From the NCBI GenBank assembly GCA_030159075.1, contig BROG01000155.1:620001-684000 (forward strand): a DNA stretch of 64,000 nt, read 5' to 3'. The notes beneath the pieces are model-generated. The model searched no databases and had not been told where the DNA came from. It was given only the letters and a program-made list of their open reading frames with translations. The position numbers and the translations under genes were made by a program. Each line of letters starts with the position of its first letter. Within the stretch, counting starts at the first letter, position 1. Shown piece by piece: positions 52,331-62,225 of this stretch. Source of the stretch: Atrina japonica. Taxonomy: Eukaryota; Mollusca; Bivalvia; Pterioida; Pinnidae.

Positions 52331-52464
52331 TGATTAATGCATGATGAAAAATCTCAAAATGAACACGAGCACAATGCACAGGTGTCTAACGACAGATGTC
52401 AAACGCCTACCTTTGTGACTTTGTGACCTTTGAAAAAAGGATTTATAACAAATACGGTACTTAC

Positions 52465-52622
52465 AAACACCATTTTTCCTCCTGCTTCTCCATTCAACTT
52501 CTGCATTTCCGCTTTTAAATCCACCAATTTTTTATGTAACGAGATGAATCCTGAGTCATTTAAACCTTTCAGAGAATCATCTTTCCATCCTACACCAACC
52601 CACTGGTCATCCTCTGGACTCA
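52465..52622 (-). CDS. Same gene, exon H (WVGVGWKDD segment and short helix)
   Basis: A 158-bp exon with acceptor TTTGTGTTTTAG (AG at 52624-52623) and a strong GTAAGTACCG donor (52464 downward). Two bases complete a Val codon with exon G, then 52 codons end in phase 0. The peptide has SPEDDQWVGVGWKDD, an acidic aromatic segment, then a helix-like stretch LHKKLVDLKAEMQKLNGEAG. The nearest downstream exon I could find in a compatible phase is at 19746, about 33 kb away; intermediate exons may have been missed. A SINE copy lies just downstream (to about 52330). Confidence 0.8.
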
Positions 52623-53029
52623 CTAAAACACAAAAAAAGTTTTTAAGAAATTAGATTGCTTGTAAAATTGTGTAAGATTATGTTTAAAAGAGTGATGAGT
52701 TTATATTTTTTTCTTCTGCTTCAAAAAAGAATCAATATCTAGCATGTTATAATATTTGGGAATTTTAAATGTTGTTTTACATCAAACTCAACAATTTTTC
52801 AGTCATATGGTAGCATTCAGTTTTAAGTGGTTATAATGTACTCAGGAAGAGACCACTGGCCTTCCACAAGTAAACTGTGAAACGTTCTTACAAAGTCAGA
52901 GTAGGTTTCGGCAAGACTTGAAGCCACGCTGACTAGAGGTGAGAGAAAAACATATTATAACAAAAACCATAAGAGCAAAAATTCAAAACAACATTAATTT
53001 GAAATAATAGATACAATATCAAATATTAC

Positions 53030-53341
53030 CTTCCACCGTCATAAATATTGAATCCTCCTCTTCTGACAATAAACTGTCCATGTTGACTCCAGAATTCTTT
53101 TCAGAGGAAGGACACCACAGATCTACGAACTTATCCCCAAACTCATGCAACTCCTCGAAAAAAGTCTGATTCTCCGGAGAAATTTTTGTATTGTTATTGT
53201 CATTGGAATGAGAATTCAAAAATAAATGTGAACCAGATAAACAGTTTTTATTTAACGACTCCTTGTCAAATGGATTTAGTTGAAATGGTAAGTGGATTTC
53301 AGGTTCTTCGCCTTCCGATAAATTACTTTTCTTCCTCTCCT
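53030..53341 (-). CDS. Same gene, exon G (acidic, Ser/Asn-rich segment)
   Basis: A 312-bp exon with acceptor TTTTTCATTCGCAG (AG at 53343-53342) and donor GTAATATTT (53029 downward). Two bases complete the split Glu codon, 103 codons follow, and one base is left. Features in order: basic ERKKSN, acidic SEGEEPEIHLPF, an Asn/Ser-rich stretch with NSHSNDNNN, an amphipathic region FFEELHEFGDKFVDLWC, and an acidic SEEEDSIFMTVE end. The FFEELHEF..FVDLWC part could be a short helical binding motif; that is a guess. The frame stays open beyond the acceptor into the intron, so a longer ORF is seen but is not the true exon limit. Confidence 0.82.
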
Positions 53342-54004
53342 CTGCGAATGAAAAATGAAGATCGTTGATTTTATTGATTGCATTGTCAAAACAACAGCTG
53401 ATTGTGAAACTGATTTTATCGAGCATGATTAGCAAGCAAATTTATAATAACTGTATTTAAAATAGTGTAGGCCTCTGGCCTCTAATACTATAATTGCTAA
53501 ACACATGTAACTAAAGGTAATCTCTCAAATTTTAATTTTACTATTATACTAAGGTACCTAATTTTAAATATTTTAATCTTTTAATTCAACAAGGCAATGT
53601 GTATTGATCTTGTACGATGCAGAAATATATAATGTAATGCATTTCAGAAGACCTTGATTCCTACTTAAAGATAATAACTGGAGCAAAAAATCTGAAATGC
53701 TGATCATTTTAGAAAGCAACGATTTATAAAACCAAAGCAAAAATTGGTTTTATAAAATTATGAAAATAGTCATCTTTTTGTAAGTTTATTTTCTTACTCA
53801 ATAAGAAAAGTAATATGCCCTAAAACTTTTATCTTGGGAACATAGAAGGAGAAAGTATATAGAAGAAAAAGAAAATGATGTACAGATGTACAATAAACAA
53901 TGAGATTAACTGGTCAATATGTTACAGCTACTGAAATTGATTAGCGAGTGTTTACGAATCAATTACAAAAGAGTCAATGTTATGTGGAAGCTTGTGGTTA
54001 TTAC

Positions 54005-54077
54005 CTTTTCTCTGTTCATACAGCTGATGAAATGGATCTGGATCTTTTGTGGCTTTTGTGTGGGGAGTAGATAAACG
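54005..54077 (-). CDS. Same gene, exon F (end of coiled coil)
   Basis: A 73-bp exon, 24 codons plus one base. Acceptor GATAACTTTCAG (AG at 54079-54078), donor GTAATAACC (54004 downward). The peptide RLSTPHTKATKDPDPFHQLY is polar and proline-containing, so the coiled coil ends here; it then runs into the basic EQRK/EERKK junction with exon G. The leftover base fits the two bases opening exon G and gives a Glu codon. The upstream intron (54078-55419) holds two MITEs (54388-54552 and 55218-55399). Confidence 0.78.
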
Positions 54078-54387
54078 CTGAAAGTTATCATGGATAGAAA
54101 AAAGAGAAATCAATTTCCATTATGGCATAACCTGGTCAGCAGTAAAGATAGTACAAACGGTAACCAATATAATGTTAATTAAATGTTAAACATGATAATT
54201 CAATTAAGGACTAAACAGGGAAATGACCAAACAAACCTCTAGGGAGCTGAATTTATATAAGTAATTGTCTTTTTTGAAAGTCACTTTTCATTACTGTATT
54301 GTATTGTAGGCAACTTGTTCATCCTTTATTGAATAAATATGTTTGAACATGTTTTAAAATGAGCATCAAAGTTACCAGATAACAATA

Positions 54388-54552
54388 TACAGTAAAACCA
54401 CCTGTGTATAAATAACACCTGGTTATAAAGACTGTTTTTTGCTGTTCCCATGAGAACCATTTATGCAGAAATCAACCTCTATATAAAGACTACCTACCTA
54501 TAAAGACTAATTTTGTTGTGTCCCTAAGGAGATCTTATATACAAGTTTCACT
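54388..54552. mobile_element. Family-2 MITE in intron E-F
   Basis: TACAGTAAAACCACCTGTGT at the left, inner CAACCTCTATATAAAGACTA and TTTTGTTGTGTCCCTAAGGA, right end TATACAAGTTTCACTA. Confidence 0.8.
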
Positions 54553-55217
54553 ATTTAAATAGAGGAGAAGCAGAATCTATAAAACATATTTACATCAAAC
54601 CTCATCCTCTCTTGAGTCTGTACATGTCAATCAAACCCTTATCTCAGAGATTATGAATATCACAATTTCTTGCTCAATACATCTTTCTACTCATTTTACT
54701 CTTTACCTTGAAATTTTGGCCATTAGTTATCTTTCCCTTTTATGACAGAAAGCACATTCACTCAGTCGCCAAGAAACAATAGTCTAATGGAGTGAATGTT
54801 TGTCTGTGCTACAATTATTTAGCTTGAAAAATTTGCTTTCATTTTAAATTTGCCCTCTAATCTATGGACGAAAATTAAACGGGAGCGAAAATTTCCAGGT
54901 GTACAGAATTTGCTACATGAGTAAAGAAGATTTTTTTTTTTTTAAATTTGTGTTTTTGGGGTTTTTTTTAAAGTTTGGCACAGGACCTAAGATCTTTGGG
55001 AAGCATGAATCTTTAAATTCATGTCATTATTCCCCTTATCTTTAAGATTCTTCTTACAAAATTGGAAGAGAATTTTCCATCTGGTTTCTAAGAAGAATTT
55101 TGAAACATGAAATTGACAGTTCACAATAAAGTAGTCATGGTGACAGATTCAATATGGGCCTTCCTCCAAATTGGAACAGTACCCAAAACGTTTCAAAATA
55201 AAGCTATTTTTAATCAG

Positions 55218-55399
55218 TATAGTGGAAATTTTCTTGAGAAACCACCCCATCTGCCACTAAAATATGGTCTAACAAGACAGGTGGTCTCTCAAAAGAGACT
55301 TTATTCAATGGACTTTTGTAGTCAAGCTGTTTTCAGAATGTGGTTTCAAATGACAGGTGGACTTTCAAAGTGTGATCTTTAAAGACAGGTTCCTCTGTA
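55218..55399. mobile_element. Family-1 MITE next to exon E donor
   Basis: TATAGTGGAAATTTTCTTGA at the left, inner AAATATGGTCTAACAAGACA and GTGGTCTCTCAAAAGAGACT, right end AAGACAGGTTCCTCTGTA. It ends 20 bp from the exon E donor border. Confidence 0.82.
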
Positions 55400-55419
55400 C
55401 CATGAAACTGATTATTTAC

Positions 55420-55534
55420 CTTATTCAGCTCATCAGTTTCATTTTTCAGCAGGCGAAGTTCTGTCTGCAGCTTTTGTTCACCCAGGATAACTTGGACAGT
55501 TTCTTGCCGAACTTTCTCATGCTCTTTCTTCAGC
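55420..55534 (-). CDS. Same gene, exon E (coiled coil)
   Basis: A 115-bp exon: one base completing the split Arg codon, then 38 codons ending in phase 0. Acceptor GTTGTAATCATAG (AG at 55536-55535), donor GTAAATAAT (55419 downward). Peptide LKKEHEKVRQETVQVILGEQ and then LRLLKNETDELNK is a clear coiled coil with leucines at a/d-like positions. Oddity: a complete inverted-repeat element (55218-55399) sits only about 20 bp inside the downstream intron, very close to the donor. The open frame continues across the donor into that element, giving a false longer ORF. Confidence 0.82.
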
Positions 55535-55943
55535 CTATGATTACAACAATTTTTCAAACAAAATGATTCATTTAAAAACAAAACAGAAATGGATTATGGC
55601 AAGGAAAAAAAACCAAGAAACATCAAGAAATGAAATGCATGCAGCAAACATCATAAAGAAGAATATGGAACTGAGGATATGTAGGGATTAATATCCTTAA
55701 TATGTACATGTAAGTCCACTAAATGGCCCCATTCCAGAGTGGCTCTTTGTGTTTAGTGTGCAACCATGATGGAAATTGTTACACATGTACTTGTATAATT
55801 TGGTTTATATTTGAGCAAAGTATCTCATGTTATTTGAAGTAGTGTTGCAAACAAACAAACCAAAAACAATATCCCTACCTCCAATTTTTGCTCCTGTAGG
55901 AGCTATAATAATATCCTTATATATCAACTACATTATTCCTTAC

Positions 55944-56053
55944 CTTGCAACAATCTCCTCCAATTTTTCAATACTCTCCGTATTATAATTTGTGATTTTG
56001 CTGATTTCCTCTTCTTTTATTGGATTTTCTGAAGAACTTTTTAATTTTTGAAA
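55944..56053 (-). CDS. Same gene, exon D (linker and coiled coil)
   Basis: A 110-bp exon with acceptor ATTTCTCTTACAG (AG at 56055-56054) and donor GTAAGG (55943 downward). It starts in phase 0 and leaves two bases, completed by the first base of exon E as an Arg codon. The peptide opens FQKLKSSSENPIKEEE, a probable break in the helix, and then resumes as a helix with IEKLEEIVAR. The 334-bp intron upstream (56054-56388) and the 409-bp intron downstream (55535-55943) are AT-rich, and I saw no other features in them. Confidence 0.8.
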
Positions 56054-56388
56054 CTGTAAGAGAAATAATTTCATACAATTTAGATAAGAATTTTAGCTAT
56101 AAGTTAGTAAAGTCTAGTTATTTAAAATAAAATTGTCAATTTTTACATTCTGAAGACCTCATAAATATTTTCCATCATGGAATGCCATACTAATAAAGAG
56201 GTTATACATTCATTTGGTTTTGCCATTCAATTCACTGATTGGTCCAATCATTAATGAGAAAAGTTTCAACACAAAATGAACATTTCATATTTAAATTGTT
56301 AAATTTTGAAATTGAATCTTATTCCATTGATTTCAAGAAATAAAATTTTAAGTTCAAGCATAAACACAACATTCTATGAGTTACTTAC

Positions 56389-56469
56389 CAATTCTTTTTC
56401 CAATTCACTTTTTTCTTTTAATAACTGCAGTCTTTTCGTTTCCCTAGCAATCTGAGCTTTTCTCTTTTC
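56389..56469 (-). CDS. Same gene, exon C (coiled coil)
   Basis: An 81-bp exon of exactly 27 codons, phase 0 at both ends. Acceptor TTTTACTTCACAG (AG at 56471-56470), donor GTAAGTAAC (56388 downward). The peptide begins EKRKAQIARETKRLQ and ends SELEKEL: alternating Lys/Arg/Glu with leucines at heptad-like spacing, typical of a long alpha-helical coiled coil. Because it is symmetric (0,0), it could be skipped without shifting the frame. Coiled coil is predicted by eye from composition; oligomer state and partners are unknown. Confidence 0.8.
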
Positions 56470-57363
56470 CTGTGAAGTAAAACAATATAATATTGGAACC
56501 ATATACTTTATCAATGCCTATTAACTGGATATTTGATACCCTTATAGCCATTATTATGACTTTATATTGATCTCAATCAATCTCATTGTAGATAGGACGA
56601 CAACATTGAGAGCCAAAAACAAATAACCGATACAAGTGTCCGCATGACCTTGATTACTTACTTGTTCTTTTGTTTACGTCTATTTAACTATTGTATTCTA
56701 TATACACCCACTCTATGTAGCCATTTCATATTCTGTATCAGAACATACTCATTACATTTTTTATTCCTACCTAACAATCCATAATATTTAATTCCAATTG
56801 ACTTTTATTTTCATTTTTCAACAAGTATTGTTTGTGTGAAGTAACAAATTCCAAGAGTTTATGTGGCATGGGGTAGAATAAATTTACCAACAAAATAAGA
56901 AGAGGCAATATTTGATAAAGAAGCCAAAGTGAATACCTTTTATAGAGACTTTAAAGATTTATTCTCTCACTTAAAGTCGCTAAATATTTGTCATGTTTAC
57001 TTGAGATTATAGAAGTACATGTTTCCAAATATTTTCCAGCTGTATAAATAGATTTTTTTAAATTAAAAAAATTATGTATCACTGTGTCCAGTAATTAGAC
57101 AAGTCTGGTAATTAGACGCACGTGATAATTATACATGTAAATACTATAGCTAAAATGTCTGATACACTTTCATATAGAGTGTTACCCTTTCTGTATAAAA
57201 ATGACCATTATTGCAAATAGATCTGAAATAGATTACATAAATTGCACTACATACAGTGACCTCATGTACAAATGATTGACTATATGTATTGGAGTTGGTA
57301 TATGGGGAATGAAAGTGGGGCTGTCTGTTCTTCACTGCAGTAAATAGCTGTCAAAAATTAAAA

Positions 57364-57547
57364 TACAGTAAAACCTGTTTTAGTGACCACCTGTGTATAA
57401 AGACCACCTGGTCATAAAGACTGTTTTTTTTGCTGTCCCCAATAGTACCATTTGTGTACAAATCAACCTCTATATAAAGACCACCTCCCTATAAAGACTG
57501 GTTTTGTTGTGCCCCTATGGTGGTCTTTATATACAAGTTTCACTGTA
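57364..57547. mobile_element. Family-2 MITE, full copy
   Basis: 184 bp: TACAGTAAAACCTGTTTTAG at the left, TCTTTATATACAAGTTTCAC with TGTA at the right, and inner CTATATAAAGACCACC. Confidence 0.85.
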
Positions 57548-57852
57548 TAATGAAGACTTGTAATGTGACAGGGTATCTATTGATCCCTGAGAAAGGTACA
57601 TAAAAATATCCAAGGAAAATAGAAAATTGTTGGAAAGATTGATAAATATTATTGCAAACTAATGAGAAGTGACCAGTTATATATCAATTTCATAAAAGCT
57701 GACCATATGTACTACAACAGAATGGACAATACACTATGGCCACATATAGAGCTGTATATATACATATAATGTTACACAATAAAATGCTGATACAACAAAA
57801 ATACAAAGTTAGCTCTGGGCAATTATCAAGCACTGAATAAATGCTACAAATT

Positions 57853-58169
57853 TACCGTATTCAACCCAATAAGCGCCTAGGGCACTAACAAAAATAGGGA
57901 AAAGGGGGTGGGCGCTTATTAGGTCCAATTATCAGTGATAGTCAAATTGACGTAAAGCAGATAATTTTTATAAGGTAAAGTTGTTGTAGTTAGTACAGTG
58001 GACATCTATCAACATTTTTGTGTTGCATGAGGTTGGAGATAAACTGTTTTATGTTTTTCTGGTCCACACCACCTTGTCAACCAAAAAAAAAAAATAGATA
58101 CTTGATCGAGTGTGAAAAAAAGATGGGAGGGGCGCTGGGACATGGGTGCTTACTGGTCTGAATACGGTA
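57853..58169. mobile_element. TIR element with TACCGTATTC ends
   Basis: Left end TACCGTATTCAACCCAATAA with GCGCCTAGGGC, right end GGGTGCTTACTGGTCTGAATACGGTA; the ends are inverted with few mismatches and begin with TA. 317 bp, no coding capacity: a non-autonomous element. Confidence 0.8.
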
Positions 58170-58380
58170 TGTAAAATATTTTTTATTTGGTTATGAAATT
58201 TATCATGGTTCTGATAACATTAATGTCATGGGAATAGATGTAACAATTCAAAAGATATCTGACTCCCTGTACTTTTACAAAGTGCTTAAAGGAATGGATC
58301 TGATAGTTTGCATGTGGTTTGAATTATCACATCAAAAAATATTGAAAACTGCATCATTTGCACACAGTTGAACTTGAAAT

Positions 58381-58590
58381 ATTTCCTTATATTACTAGTA
58401 ATTAAGGAATTGGATATATTTCCCTATATTACTAGTAATTAAGGAATTGGATATATTTCCCTATATTACTAGTAATTAAGGAATTGGATATATTTCCCTA
58501 TATTACTAGTAATTATGGAATTGGATATATATTTCCCTATATTACTAAAAATTAAGGAACTTGAAACATTTCCCTTTAATTCTAGTAATT
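58381..58590. repeat. Minisatellite, 37-bp unit, about five copies
   Basis: TATTACTAGTAATTAAGGAA followed by TTGGATATATTTCCC. The first copies are nearly identical and the last ones diverged. Each unit contains the palindrome ATTACTAGTAAT. Confidence 0.95.
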
Positions 58591-58768
58591 TGAATGAAAT
58601 ATATATGTACCAAGGGAATTATGTCAAAATGAATCCAATATTTTTTGTATTAATTACTAAGACAACAGTATGTCAACCATCATCAAAAATTAAACTCTAA
58701 TTATTACCCATTTATATTTTTGTTATATCAAACTATGCGAGTTTTTTCCAAATAATGTTAACACTTAC

Positions 58769-58814
58769 CTTCAAAAGCATAAGACGCTGTTTGTGTCTCT
58801 CATACTGGTCTGTC
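58769..58814 (-). CDS. Same gene, exon B (coiled coil)
   Basis: Short 46-bp exon. Acceptor ending TTTTAACAG (AG at 58816-58815) and donor GTAAGTG (58768 downward). One base completes the Arg codon split with exon A, then fifteen whole codons follow, ending in phase 0. The peptide TDQYERHKQRLMLLK is strongly helical and begins the coiled-coil segment. Both neighbouring introns (about 3.3 kb and 2.3 kb) are full of repeats. An exon this small would not be found from open frames alone; it rests on splice signals, phase agreement on both sides, and continuous heptad-like composition with exons A and C. Confidence 0.75.
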
Positions 58815-61800
58815 CTGTTAAAAGAACAAGATTATTTCAGACATGCACTAAGGCTGTTACAAGGCGAATACAACTAAAAGGTGCTGTTACTTAAACACTG
58901 CACAATGACTGGATTTTCTTATAGTGAACGTCGGATTACTGTCAATCAAATATCCAAAACCTTATATCCAAGATGACAATAAAACAAATATTCTTGACTT
59001 TTCCTTTTTTTATTTAAACTTATTTGTACATTTTTGCCAAGAATGGTAATCATTGTTGTTGAATCAAAATAAATCTCGGAAACAATAAATCCTTTAAATA
59101 TTGTAACCTCTGCAAATTGTTATCAGTTCTAAACTTTAAATATCATTATTTGTTCTCCTTGTAGGTGATTAGTCCAATGTAAATACTCTAAATTATACAA
59201 CATTACAGAATCATAAAATACTGCATACCGAATATAATGGAGTGTTTTGGAAATCAGATCAGGATGGCCATCTCTTGTTAGTGTAAGATCGTAATGATAT
59301 ATCGGAGGCCTCAAATGTCTCAGACTTTCATGTAAAAATTGCGATACAGACCAAATTACACCCATGTTTAACTAAATGCTTGACATAAGAGGAGCTAAAA
59401 ATAAAAAAACACGAAGGTTGACATAGTCCCTATCACAAAAATTATCACCGGTCATATGTATCTTTACTTATCTACGTAACAATTGCATACTATATCAGTC
59501 TATATCTGCGAGTAAATTACATTTTAAGTGTATATAAAGGTAATCTTGACATATTTACTTAGTTGAGATGATATCTTAACATTATCTTGAGGGTTGATAA
59601 ATTCAACAACATCGGCTATTACATGTATATGTATCAGGTCCGAGTCCCTGAGAGGGTAGTCAACATCTCCTCCAAGTAAGATAATTGGGTAATTAATCAC
59701 ACTGATACATCAAGCACAGGTAGGGGAGGTAATACCTGTTACACCTGTTTATATTTTTCATGTAATATCTTTCTCAGAGACAGAGTCTGGGGAGCACATA
59801 TTGTGATTTGCCCCAGATTTTTTAATCGTGTTAAAAAATAAGATATAGGATATAAATAGCCGAGATAAACCAAGATGTATCAAACATAAGTATCTAAGCA
59901 ACAGGGGACAGTGTAGAAACAAATATTTTCTTTTCCAGCATGGCATCATTAAGACAATAAAAGATGTCATTCATTTAAAGAAGAATGAAAAAAGACTGTG
60001 TTAGCTTTCTTGACTTGTAATTTTTGTTACCTTAGAGATGGTACCTAACACATCTGAAGACATTTGGACGGGTAGTTTTGGGAAATTGAAAATAAATGAA
60101 ATGTTTGCACATGACATACTTATAATGATGCACATCTGCATGATGTACAGCCGACATGACCTACATCCATACAATGAGTGAGTAGTAACAGATTTTAACA
60201 ATCCATCTGAGCAACTCAGGTGACCTGAAATAGGACTTAAATCCAAAATACATCTAGAATGCTAGATAACCTAAGAGACTTCAAAGCAAATTAAGTAGGC
60301 AAAACTGGATACTACAAATGAAAGATGAACAACAATAGCTTGCAGACATGATTATACAGAGATGATTTATAAAGAAAGTAGATCAGATATTTTATCTGTC
60401 AATAAAATCATCCTATTTATCCAAATAAATGATCTAATCCTTTATTCTCTGATCTATTACTGAACTTTGCAGTTAGGTTAAACAAACTATGGCCCACATA
60501 ATTCCCATACAAATTCCCAAGCAGATTCTATAAATTCATCTTACAATGTAGGCTGCATACATATACATGTATACACGTATAACAACAAGCCAGTTTGCCC
60601 CCTAACTGTCACTTAAACTACATTAAAACAGTGGAACCTCTCTTGAGAGGCCACATTCATGGAAAATCACTAGGTTAGATAATCCATTAGATAAAACCTC
60701 TTTTGAGAGCTCCCAATTCAGTGACAGATGGGGTGGTCTTTCTGGACAGGTTCTACTGTAGTCGTGTAAACAATTAGAAGCAATCTATAGCTTAAAATCA
60801 CACAATTTCTTCTTCCCATAAAATTTCTACTCAATGATCTCCATGAGGAATACCCTAATTACTGCACAATCAAACTTGCATTACTTGGTAAAGGCAGCCT
60901 CTGTATAAAGGACACCTGCCTATTTTATAATGAATAAACCTCTTGATAAAGGACACCTGTTTATAATGGCTAATTTTGCCTGTTCCATTGAATGACCTTC
61001 ACAGACAAGTGTGATATTAGTCAAAGGTGAAACTTCACAGGCTTGTGGACTTGCACATATAAACAAAACAAGTGTGGGAAATACTATGCCATCAAGAGCT
61101 AAGACAATCAAGCAGACTTTAAAGGCACATAACTCTGGAAAATTGTCCATAACTGTAAAATATTGTCCATAACTGTAAAATATTGTCCTATGTTAGCTGA
61201 TTACTGTAGACCTCATTAATATACCATAAACCAAACCACAGACCAAAAAAAATCTGGGAGGAAAAAACTAGTTATTTAACTGAAACCGAATCTGTGAAGC
61301 ACAAATAAACAGAAGTCCAGACTCCAAAGACAACAAACTGATAAAGTATGATACACAGAGATTTAAATATGGAATCTCCTAGTCAGCAAACACAGACTCT
61401 GTAGAGTGACAAATCATCTGATATCACAAATATATTTAAACAGCCAGAGTGTGGTTACTAATCCCTCTCATTATATAGAGAAGTTGAGACAAGTTATATA
61501 CAAAAGATTGATTTACACCAAATCAGTACAAAATGTTTTACATGGCTACAAGTTCATAGCTTGTTACCTTTCTTACACATCAAACCCTTTATCTCTCAGA
61601 AATACTAGTAATATCTTAATTCATAACTTAAAAGATCACAAAAAAGAGGTGGTCAACAGAAATGTTCTCTGACAACCTGCTAATCCTAAAAGAAAAGACG
61701 TATATATGTGCACTTTATTGCTAAGCAGATTTAAATATTACATATACTATCAGTATATCCCCAATCAATATCTCTTTGTCCTCACAATTTTCAAATATGA

Positions 61801-62140
61801 ACAACTTTTCACTCTTTTCATCCTTAACTTTGTCATTGTGTTCAATATCATCAATTATGTGTGTCTACTATAAAACACACATGCTATAACTTTAGACTCT
61901 GAATAGTAAACAACGGAGAAAAGATGTGTCTGAAATGACCATATGAATCATCTCATGCTCTCTCAAACTTTCTTTCTCTTTCACTTTCTCTAAGACACAC
62001 AGGCACATGATACTTGAGTATAAACAGACATAAAAGAACAATGAAAAACAGCAAAAAAAATGGTAAAAGCAGAAGACGACATGAGACAGAAGAGAAATTG
62101 TGGATTTTTAATGAGAAAGAAGGAAATGAAGAATACGTAC
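58815..62140 (-). other. Intron A-B (about 3.3 kb)
   Basis: AT-rich intron containing a family-1 MITE (60627-60760), a degraded family-2 MITE-like segment (about 60885-61010) and a doubled 22-bp motif TGTCCATAACTGTAAAATAT near 61144-61190. The remaining stretch, including 58820-60600, shows no coding signal. Confidence 0.6.
60627..60760. mobile_element. Family-1 MITE
   Basis: ACAGTGGAACCTCTCTTGAG at the left, inner GATAAAACCTCTTTTGAGAG and GTGACAGATGGGGTGGTC, right end ACAGGTTCTACTGTA. Confidence 0.82.
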
Positions 62141-62225
62141 CTGTCTTTACGAGCCTTTAGTGAGGTTGCTGAAATTCTCTGTGGTAGGTAAGTAAAAACA
62201 TCAACGGTCCCCTCAAGTTTGAAAT
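62141..62225 (-). CDS. Coiled-coil/scaffold-like gene, exon A (first exon visible)
   Basis: Internal exon of 85 bp. On the minus strand it follows an acceptor with pyrimidine-containing tract (AG at 62227-62226) and ends at a GTACGT donor (62140 downward). It starts with two bases of a split codon and ends with two bases, which match the single base opening exon B. The peptide contains EGTVDVFTYLPQ, then a basic stretch SLKARKDR leading into the coiled coil. The first part looks like the end of a folded domain, possibly beta-rich, but I do not recognise it. The true start of the gene lies upstream, outside the window or in 62226-64000 where I saw no convincing exon. Translation and splicing are seen in the sequence; any function is unknown. 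Confidence 0.75.

Larger units (their letters stand above)
19747..52464 (-). other. Inferred giant intron (about 33 kb) or intron plus intergenic space
   Basis: Lies between exon H and exon I, which are phase-compatible (0/0). I found no convincing exon inside. It holds minisatellites (22197-22872, 30871-31520, 39611-39850, 44678-44783, 47005-47130), SINE copies, MITEs, a microsatellite and a CpG-richer island at about 29650-29930. The parts 23-28.9 kb, 33.3-36.6 kb and 39.9-42.2 kb are plain AT-rich sequence in which I see nothing specific. If the CpG island is a promoter, the downstream exons could be transcribed separately, and this would not be a single intron. Confidence 0.45.
56470..58768 (-). 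other. Intron B-C (about 2.3 kb)
   Basis: Contains a family-2 MITE (57364-57547), a separate TIR element (57853-58169) and a 37-bp minisatellite (58381-58590). The stretch 56480-57360 shows nothing recognisable. Confidence 0.6.
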
